Shown one piece after another: positions 58,173 to 64,000 of a stretch of DNA of 64,000 nucleotides (position 1 is the stretch's first letter; every line of letters begins with the position of its first letter). The stretch is from assembly GCF_000829415.1 (NCBI RefSeq), contig NZ_AP014637.1:1872001-1936000 (forward strand), written 5' to 3'. This DNA comes from Pseudomonas sp. StFLB209. Its GTDB lineage: Bacteria > Pseudomonadota > Gammaproteobacteria > Pseudomonadales > Pseudomonadaceae. The notes under the pieces are model-generated. The model searched no databases and was not told the DNA's origin. It saw only the letters and a program-made list of their open reading frames with translations. Made by a program: the position numbers and the translations under genes.

Positions 58173-58530
58173 CTCACGCACTGTATACCGAGCGGGAAGG
58201 CCGTTGAATTATCGAAGGTTTTCAAATTCCAGAAACGCCAAAGGCGCCAGAGGGCGCCCTTGATTGAAGAAAACACGCGGGATGGTAGTCGCAGCTCTTG
58301 CTTAGCTAAGCCCGAAGGGCTGGGTCGCATGCCAACAGACCGAAGTCCGATGCCGCGACCACAAGGATGACGTTTCCGTGCAATCCACACTCCAGATCCA
58401 ATTGCGCCTGATGATCTTGGAGCCCTGCTCTTATTTCCCGCACGTCCACTGTCGTGTGACGACCTGCGCGGCACAATACGGCATTGTGGGGTGGACAAGT
58501 AATCAGGCTCACCACAATCCATTTGCTTTT
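58173..58530. other. Gene-free stretch after element 2 tnsD
   Basis: About 360 bp without a gene I can support. An imperfect hairpin, AAGGCGCC and GGCGCCCTT around 58240-58261, could end tnsD transcription, though there is no T-tract. The small minus-strand frames here look like chance. Confidence 0.45.
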
Positions 58531-58562
58531 TATGTCAGATAAAATACTTAATATCTGACATA
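58531..58562. promoter_or_regulatory. Perfect 11-bp operator palindrome before the DUF6088 gene
   Basis: TATGTCAGATA (58531-58541) and TATCTGACATA (58552-58562) are exact inverse copies with starts 21 bp apart, two helical turns. The end is 20 bp before the start of the next gene. This fits an autoregulatory operator of an antitoxin-type dimer. Confidence 0.75.
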
Positions 58563-58582
58563 ACTAACCTTGGAAATTTCCG

Positions 58583-59179
58583 ATGTCCTTACCGTCGATC
58601 ATTCTGGAATGCTCCCACGCTCTGCCGGCTGGCACCATTCTGTCCCCCAAGGAGTTTTTGCACTTGGGAAGTCGGGCCGCCATTGATCAGGCGTTTTCTA
58701 GACTGACAAGGGGAGGAATGCTCTGCCGAGTAGCGCGAGGCATTTATGTGCGTGCGGTTTCAGGGGCCAAAGGAGCTGTCCCAACCCTGGAAAAGGTGGT
58801 GAAGTCCATGGCGGACAAAGGTAAGGCGGCTATTGTCTTGGCAGGTGCGCAAGCAGCGGCACTTCTCGGCCTAACCTCCACCCCGCAGGGCAATGAGGAT
58901 TTTTTGACCTCTGGCCGCACGCAGCACTTGAAGGTCGGGAACCAAGTGGCGCTAGTTCGGCATGCCCCTCAATGGTTGCTGACGTTGGGTAGCTCTAAGG
59001 CCGGGAATGCGCTTCGCGCGCTGGCGTGGCTAGGGCCCAAGCACGCCGAAGAGACTGCTCGCCAGATTCGTTCAAAGATGTCTGGGGCGGAGTGGCAAGC
59101 ACTGTCATCGATCCGCGGTCGCCTTCCCTCCTGGATGGCAATCGCCGTAGGCCGAGCGTCAGCAGCACAGTACTGCTAA
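58583..59179 (+). CDS. DUF6088/AbiEi-like winged-helix protein without toxin partner
   Basis: The 198-residue protein has an N-terminal winged helix (ILSPKEFLHLGSRAAIDQAF, then SRLTRGGMLCRVARGIYVRA), the pattern of AbiEi-type antitoxins of type IV systems. A C-terminal region with VLAGAQAAALLGLTSTP follows. AbiEi proteins repress their own promoter through inverted repeats, and a perfect one lies directly upstream. The usual nucleotidyltransferase toxin gene (AbiEii) does not follow; the next gene is the AAA ATPase. It may instead regulate the ATPase-protease pair. Confidence 0.78.
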   Translation: MSLPSIILECSHALPAGTILSPKEFLHLGSRAAIDQAFSRLTRGGMLCRVARGIYVRAVSGAKGAVPTLEKVVKSMADKGKAAIVLAGAQAAALLGLTSTPQGNEDFLTSGRTQHLKVGNQVALVRHAPQWLLTLGSSKAGNALRALAWLGPKHAEETARQIRSKMSGAEWQALSSIRGRLPSWMAIAVGRASAAQYC

Positions 59180-59267
59180 TGACCAACGGCCTCATTTTGA
59201 GGGCGTAAGCACGGAAAGCATTGGGTCAGAACGTTTACACTATAGATATCGAAAAGGCAGGAAAACC

Positions 59268-60257
59268 ATGGCTAGCGGCGAGCACTTGAAGGCACTTTTA
59301 CGTTCCCACATCAAAGGGGACGATAGCCATTTCCTTTCCGTCGCCATGCAGATGGCCGCACACGAAGCCAAACAAGGTCATGGCAAACTCGCCCAGGACC
59401 TGCGCACGCTAATCGACGCAGCGGTCAGCAAGCGAAATCAACTGCCGCCCAGCCAACCCGTACCTATTGGTCAGCCGCGCGGCGAGTTGAGCAACCTTTT
59501 GTCGGTGGCCATGCCGAGCACTCGCTTCTCGGAAATGGTGCTCGACGAAGGTACACACGGCCGCCTGGCTCGGATTATCAACGAGCAACGCAACTTCGAG
59601 AAGATTCGTGCCCACGGACTATCCCCGCGCAGGAAGCTGCTGCTCGTGGGGCCACCAGGTACCGGCAAGACCATGACCGCTTCGGCACTCGCCGGCGAGC
59701 TCAAGATCCCTCTGTACGTCGTCCGCCTGGACAGCCTGATCACCAAGTTTATGGGCGAGACTGCAGCCAAACTACGCCAAGTGTTCGACGCTATTCGTGA
59801 TACTCGAGGCATCTACTTCTTCGACGAGTTCGATGCCATCGGCTCTCAACGTGGTTTGGCAAATGACGTCGGTGAAATTCGCCGGGTGCTGAACAGCTTC
59901 CTGCAGATGATTGAGCAAGATCAATCGAACAGCCTGATTATCGCGGCCACGAATCACCCTGAAATTCTCGACCACGCCTTGTTCCGCCGCTTCGATGATG
60001 TTATCGAATATGGGTTGCCCAACAGCGAACAGATCCAGGCCGCACTCAAAAGTCGCCTGGCGAACTTTTCGAAGAAACTCAGTAACTGGGATGCATTAGC
60101 CGAGGCTGCAGCGGGCCTCAGCTATGCGGAACTGACGCGGGCAGCGGATGACGCTATCAAGGATGCGATCATAGATGACCGTGCCCAGGTAGATGCTAGG
60201 GACGTGGAAAGGCACCTTGGGGAGCGCAAGGCCTTCCACCAACGACAACGAATATGA
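59268..60257 (+). CDS. ietA: AAA+ ATPase, IetA-like (ATPase-subtilase defence pair)
   Basis: The 329-residue protein has one AAA+ module: Walker A GPPGTGKTMTA (residues 128-138), Walker B IYFFDEFDAIGSQ (182-194), sensor ATNHPE and arginine-finger region LFRRFDDVIEYGLP. The N-terminal 90 residues are helical. It lies 17 bp before a large subtilase. This pair matches IetAS, first described as a plasmid stability and incompatibility locus and later listed among antiphage systems; family names are from memory. Confidence 0.85.
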   Translation: MASGEHLKALLRSHIKGDDSHFLSVAMQMAAHEAKQGHGKLAQDLRTLIDAAVSKRNQLPPSQPVPIGQPRGELSNLLSVAMPSTRFSEMVLDEGTHGRLARIINEQRNFEKIRAHGLSPRRKLLLVGPPGTGKTMTASALAGELKIPLYVVRLDSLITKFMGETAAKLRQVFDAIRDTRGIYFFDEFDAIGSQRGLANDVGEIRRVLNSFLQMIEQDQSNSLIIAATNHPEILDHALFRRFDDVIEYGLPNSEQIQAALKSRLANFSKKLSNWDALAEAAAGLSYAELTRAADDAIKDAIIDDRAQVDARDVERHLGERKAFHQRQRI

Positions 60258-60274
60258 GTCGGTAGAGCTTTTCA

Positions 60275-62770
60275 ATGACGGAACCGAACGCAGGACAGCG
60301 ACGACACTTCCACTTCAAGCAGACAGGGAAAGCCGAAAGGTTCCAGTCGACGATCAGCGCCAAGCGGGATCCTTTGTACCCGGAGCGGGACCGCAGGACC
60401 CATGGGGATTTGTTGAGACGGCACCTGCAGCGTGTGCAGGTGCAGCTCGACGATGCTGTGAACCTCCAACGGGCAAATGGTCAAGAGAAAGGCCTTGGGC
60501 TTCAAATTGAATTCGTAAGCGAACCTTCCTTCCCCCTTGTCTTTGAAGGGCTGGCCCGCGGACAAGAACGTATAGAGCTTTTAAACGTCCGATTTGATAA
60601 AGCAACCGACACTCACTTCGCGACAGTCTTCGTCCCCGATGGAAAGCTGATTGCGTTCGAAAAGCTGGTGACGAAATACCTCACCGAAAGCTCGAAGAAA
60701 GACATTCCTCTCAACACCCCTCTGCTTAATCCCATTGCCGAAATCCGCTCAGCTACCTTCGAAGCGTTGTGGACAGATGCTCCTCATATGCTGCCCGAGG
60801 AGGACCAGCAGGTTGTCTGGTGGGAATTCTGGCTTCCGGCGCGTGATAATCAGGCGGCAGTTGAACAACGATTCAGGACAATTGCTGCAGTGCTTCGCAT
60901 CAGGACTTCAGAGCACGTTCTCATGTTCCCCGAGCGCACGGTCATCAACGTGTTTGCATCACGCGCGGCAATAGTCGAATCGATTCACTTGCTAAATGAG
61001 GTAGCAGAGATCCGAAGAGCGAAAGAAACGGCTGAGTTTTTCGACGCTCTACCGCCCATGGAGCAGCAGGCCTGGGTCACTCATCTCACCGGCAGAACCA
61101 CGCCGGCCGCAGATGACAATCTTCGAATTTGCCTGCTCGATACCGGCGTGAATCCCGGTCATCCCTTGCTATCAGCCCATATTGATCTCGCCGATCTGCA
61201 CACCGTCAATGCCGAATGGGGCATCGATGATCGTCAGGGGCATGGCACAGGGCTCGCCGGCGTCGCGCTGTACGGCGATCTGATAGAACCCCTCGACGGC
61301 AACAGCCCTGTCACAATTTCGCATCGGCTTGAATCTGTGAAGCTGCTTCAAGCGGATCGGAGCGATTCCAGCGAGCCTTATGGTGCGTTGACATTGCGAG
61401 CGGTGGCGTATCCCGAAATCTCCAACCCCTTCAGACAACGCATTTTCAGCATGGCGGTCACCAGCATCGATGACCGAGACAGGGGACGGCCTTCAGCGTG
61501 GTCATCCGCAGTGGACATGCTTACCTCTGACTCTCTGGGCCAACGCGCAAATCCTCGGTTGATGATTGTCTCCGCCGGTAACGCCAAGGAGTCTGGGTGG
61601 GTGGAATACCCCAATAGCAACATCACCGACGGTATCCACGATCCTGGTCAGTCTTGGAATGCGCTCTGCGTCGGCGCCTACACGCTCAAGGACAGGATTG
61701 TTCCACCATACCCAAACTCTACTGCATTGGCCGCCCACGGCAGCTTGAGTCCTTACAGCACGACGTCGAGACTTTGGCTCAACACCCCATGGCCATTGAA
61801 GCCTGATGTCGTGTTCGAAGGGGGAAATCTCATTCGGGACGAAATTGGTGCGTTTAGCCACACATCGTTGTCACTGCTCACCACCTCTCATCGGCCTCAA
61901 GAACGCCTTTTCTCCACCACCTGGGCGACCAGCGCAGCCTCAGCGCTCGCCGCGCGAATGGCTGCCCAGATATCGGCGGCTTACCCGGAGCTATGGCCCG
62001 AGACCGTCCGTGCGTTGATTGTCCACTCCGCTGAGTGGACTGAGCGCATGAAGCTAGACTTCCTCAGAGGAAACGCCAAGGGGTCGTATGAAAACCTCGT
62101 GCGTACCTGCGGGTTCGGTGTGCCCGACATTGGGCGAGCGCTGTGGAGTGCTTCCAACACTCTGACCCTCATCGTCGAAGATGAACTGAAGCCCTATACC
62201 CGCGTGCAATCCAAGCCGCCCACTGCCTTCGACATGCATCTTCACCAGTTGCCATGGCCGAAAGAGGCTTTGATCGACCTAGGCGAGACCGAAGTTGAAA
62301 TGCGTGTCACCCTGTCGTACTTCATCGAGCCCAACCCCGGGGTAGCTGAGCGCGGTCTAAAGGGGCGCTATCGCTACGAATCACATGGGCTTCGCTTCCA
62401 GGTAAGCCGCCCCAACGAAGACGTGATTGATTTCCGCCACCGGATTAACAAGCGGGCTCGCGATGAGGAAGAGGGGCTTCCGATTGTCTCCAGCGCATCG
62501 GACGACCGCTGGTTGATTGGCGTGAATGCGCGCCATCGCGGCTCTCTTCATTCGGATGTGTGGCAAGGCCCAGCCTCAGACCTGGCAGGCCTGGGCATAC
62601 TCGGTGTCTACCCCGCCCCAGGATGGTGGAAGGCCCTGGTATCGAAGAAGCGATTCCATGATAAGGCTCGATACAGTCTGGTCGTCTCGATCAAAACACA
62701 GCAAACTGAAATAGACCTGTACAACGCGGTGACTACCGAGATCGTGAACAGAGCGGCCATTACTGTCTGA
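60275..62770 (+). CDS. ietS: Large S8-family (subtilisin-like) serine protease, IetS-like
   Basis: The 831-residue protein has a long N-terminal part (1-280) with no signal peptide, so it acts in the cytoplasm. The catalytic domain has D289 in ICLLDTGVNPGHP, H323 in QGHGTGLAGV, oxyanion N436 in IVSAGN and S553 in TWATSAASALAARMA. The usual G-T-S is A-T-S here. A C-terminal domain follows. Coupled to the AAA ATPase it forms an ATPase-protease pair, presumably triggered by infection and toxic through proteolysis. The trigger and substrates are unknown. Confidence 0.85.
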   Translation: MTEPNAGQRRHFHFKQTGKAERFQSTISAKRDPLYPERDRRTHGDLLRRHLQRVQVQLDDAVNLQRANGQEKGLGLQIEFVSEPSFPLVFEGLARGQERIELLNVRFDKATDTHFATVFVPDGKLIAFEKLVTKYLTESSKKDIPLNTPLLNPIAEIRSATFEALWTDAPHMLPEEDQQVVWWEFWLPARDNQAAVEQRFRTIAAVLRIRTSEHVLMFPERTVINVFASRAAIVESIHLLNEVAEIRRAKETAEFFDALPPMEQQAWVTHLTGRTTPAADDNLRICLLDTGVNPGHPLLSAHIDLADLHTVNAEWGIDDRQGHGTGLAGVALYGDLIEPLDGNSPVTISHRLESVKLLQADRSDSSEPYGALTLRAVAYPEISNPFRQRIFSMAVTSIDDRDRGRPSAWSSAVDMLTSDSLGQRANPRLMIVSAGNAKESGWVEYPNSNITDGIHDPGQSWNALCVGAYTLKDRIVPPYPNSTALAAHGSLSPYSTTSRLWLNTPWPLKPDVVFEGGNLIRDEIGAFSHTSLSLLTTSHRPQERLFSTTWATSAASALAARMAAQISAAYPELWPETVRALIVHSAEWTERMKLDFLRGNAKGSYENLVRTCGFGVPDIGRALWSASNTLTLIVEDELKPYTRVQSKPPTAFDMHLHQLPWPKEALIDLGETEVEMRVTLSYFIEPNPGVAERGLKGRYRYESHGLRFQVSRPNEDVIDFRHRINKRARDEEEGLPIVSSASDDRWLIGVNARHRGSLHSDVWQGPASDLAGLGILGVYPAPGWWKALVSKKRFHDKARYSLVVSIKTQQTEIDLYNAVTTEIVNRAAITV

Positions 62771-63214
62771 TCGCGCCTTGAAACGAGCTCCGAAACGAAT
62801 GGCCTGGGGATAGTACGCTTCCATCGAGCCAGCGCTTGCCCCACCAAGGTAGCAAGCGCTGAGCCACATGCCGATCCCAAACAAAGCTCTGTACCTACCA
62901 CTGCCTATGCAGGTAAGTAAATACAACTATTTCAGTGTGGCGTGGCGGCAAATCCACCGATTGACACGGGCCCTACCGGGCCTTTTGTTTTTCACTCTGC
63001 ACTGGTGGGCATTTACGTCCTATCAGTCGCGCATCGGTAAAGACCCGACGGTGCGGCCCTTCGCTCCCGTGTACGCCCCAGATAACAAGGGCGATAGCCA
63101 TTAAACAGCAGCCGAGAAATGGGGCCAGATTCTTCTGCTTTACCCCACGCGCTAGTTGCCATCTCCGCGCTGTTACCCGTAGGCTCCGATTGCAAATAGC
63201 CATCAGGAGCCTAA
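62771..63214. other. Gene-free stretch between the protease and GIY-YIG genes
   Basis: About 440 bp. A small frame at 62868-63104 has no ribosome binding site and is interrupted by the terminator hairpin, so I do not call it. The part after 63100 should hold the promoter of the next gene, but I could not mark it. Confidence 0.5.
62969..62992 (+). terminator. Probable Rho-independent terminator
   Basis: GGCCC, loop TACC and GGGCC are followed by TTTTGTTTTT. The stem is short but GC-only. It lies 200 bp after the protease stop. Confidence 0.6.
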
Positions 63215-63931
63215 ATGGACCGGGAAGCAATCGAACATGCCAGGCGGCTGAAGAGCACCATGCAGGCCGCGATTGATGCTGGGCTGATCCGAACCCGACA
63301 GCAGCTACTCGCAGTGGCCGCAAGCAACGACCTGAGCGTCACGCGTAACGGTCGTGACTACGCCGGCTTCCTCTGCAAGAGCGGAAAGCGGCTCAGAGTC
63401 CGATTCGACTTCAAAGACCGTCCGCCGTCAGACCCTGAGAAAATCTTGCGTCGGACGGAAACAGCCGGCTACTGGATCTACGCGCTGACCGCACAGAGCG
63501 GTGACGGTATGCGTAAAGCCTGTTACATCGGCCAGGCAGCTAACCTGCACAAGCGCCTGCGAGAGCATTTTAATCACACCAGAGTGGGGCACAGCTCGTA
63601 CGCGCTATTTGAATGGGCAAAACATGAGCAGGTGGAGGTTCGCGCTGCCGTGCTGACTTGGGTCGCAGGAACCCAAAGCAATGCAACTTTCTTTGAAGGT
63701 TATTGGCTAGAGCGTGCGCTGAAGGCCGGATTTGAGGCGCCTGACGTCCACAACTGGGGAAGGCTCCCTAAGCCCGAAAGCTTACCTGGCCAGCCAATGA
63801 GTTGGCCGGTGACAGAGGTACAAGCCAAGTCGATACCGCTCGCCGAGATCATCATGAAAAAGCTTACCCTGCAGCCACTGTATGCCAAAGAGGCGCCTCC
63901 TCATCAGGCCGAAATAGATTTCGACACATGA
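63215..63931 (+). CDS. GIY-YIG domain protein
   Basis: The 238-residue protein has an N-terminal helical region (1-75). The GIY-YIG nuclease core follows: YWIYAL (residues 86-91), CYIGQAANLHKRLREHF (103-119) with the arginine R115, and a glutamate in ATFFEGYWLERALKAGF that would hold the metal. The C-terminus ends with AEIDFDT. It is likely a DNase related to defence or mobile-element nucleases; partners and specificity are unknown. GGAG lies 6 bp before the ATG. It is the last complete gene in the window. Confidence 0.8.
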   Translation: MDREAIEHARRLKSTMQAAIDAGLIRTRQQLLAVAASNDLSVTRNGRDYAGFLCKSGKRLRVRFDFKDRPPSDPEKILRRTETAGYWIYALTAQSGDGMRKACYIGQAANLHKRLREHFNHTRVGHSSYALFEWAKHEQVEVRAAVLTWVAGTQSNATFFEGYWLERALKAGFEAPDVHNWGRLPKPESLPGQPMSWPVTEVQAKSIPLAEIIMKKLTLQPLYAKEAPPHQAEIDFDT

Positions 63932-64000
63932 GAAGGGCATTCCAGCCCTATAGCTGTGTACTCAGTCCCCTTGTCTGTTGGCGCCGATGTGGAACTGACC
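63932..64000. other. Window end
   Basis: The last 69 bp hold no gene or transposon end that I can recognise. Confidence 0.5.

Larger units (their letters stand above)
50625..64000 (+). mobile_element. Second Tn7-like transposon, element 2 (runs past the window)
   Basis: Directly after the element 1 duplication the sequence reads TGTGATCTCAAATAATTAAG. It then has two repeats 20 bp apart, then tniQ and the tnsCBA genes of a second, distantly related transposase set, and a separate tnsD. This is what a second attTn7 insertion displaced by element 1 would look like. The exact first base is 50625 if the end begins TGT, or 50626 if both elements used the same cut. The far end with matching inverse repeats was not found before 64000, so whether the cargo at 58500-63931 lies inside is inferred. 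Confidence 0.75.

Noticed and set aside
58127..58522. Minus-strand frame of 131 codons overlapping the end of tnsD
   Set aside because: It overlaps the coding end of tnsD, has no recognisable product and lacks start signals.
62928..62940. ACAACTATT as the far end and target duplication of element 2
   Set aside because: The bases before it do not resemble the inverse of the element 2 terminus, and no TAAGTCWGTCTCG repeat lies nearby.
62868..63104. Small plus-strand frame of 78 codons after the protease
   Set aside because: It has no ribosome binding site, no family resemblance, and a terminator hairpin runs through it.

Overview
The window is oriC-proximal chromosome of a Pseudomonas, most like the P. 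putida/fluorescens lineage. The order mnmG-rsmG-parA-parB-atpIBEFHAGDC-glmU-glmR-glmS, the protein sequences and the many exact DnaA boxes (TTATNCACA) all fit. Bases 1-14411 are this conserved core. It has a good sigma70 promoter ahead of atpI, intercistronic hairpins in the atp operon and a strong terminator after atpC.

Bases 14436-50620 are a complete Tn7-like transposon (element 1) inserted 24 bp after the glmS stop, at the normal attTn7 position. It is flanked by a 5-bp CTATT duplication. Its matching ends begin TGTT and carry repeats of the TnsB-site type AATAAAGGTTGTCACAA. From the glmS side it encodes TnsA, TnsB (DD35E), TnsC, TnsD and a short, convergent second TniQ protein. A 5470-bp Tn5393 (tnpA, tnpR, strA, strB; 5-bp ATAAA duplication; no IS1133) sits inside the glmS-proximal end and splits one TnsB-type site. 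The cargo is a copper module and an arsenic module. The copper module holds copA, copB, small Met/His-rich proteins, a cytochrome c, a DUF411 protein, copRS, a cusCBA/F efflux system and a Cys-rich copper-storage protein; four copper-box-like palindromes suggest one CopR regulon. The arsenic module holds arsR, arsB, arsC, arsH, a tyrosine phosphatase, arsO, two GNAT acetyltransferases and an operator. Orphan antitoxin-like genes and one unrecognised membrane-anchored protein are also present.

Directly after the distal CTATT starts a second, unrelated Tn7-like element (element 2, about 50625 to beyond the window). It has different terminal repeats, a tnsA-tnsB-tnsC operon reading toward the glmS-side end, a short TniQ gene convergent with tnsC, and a separate divergent tnsD-like gene. 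Upstream of that tnsD is a cluster of DnaA boxes that includes a perfect palindrome. Its visible cargo looks defensive: an orphan DUF6088/AbiEi-like regulator behind a perfect operator palindrome, an AAA ATPase plus subtilase pair of the IetAS type, and a GIY-YIG protein. The far end of element 2 was not found.

The likely history is that element 2 used attTn7 first. Element 1 then inserted at the same site, pushing element 2 away from glmS, and Tn5393 later landed in the end of element 1. The strain is predicted to be streptomycin-, copper- and arsenic-resistant. No tRNA, rRNA or CRISPR array was seen.
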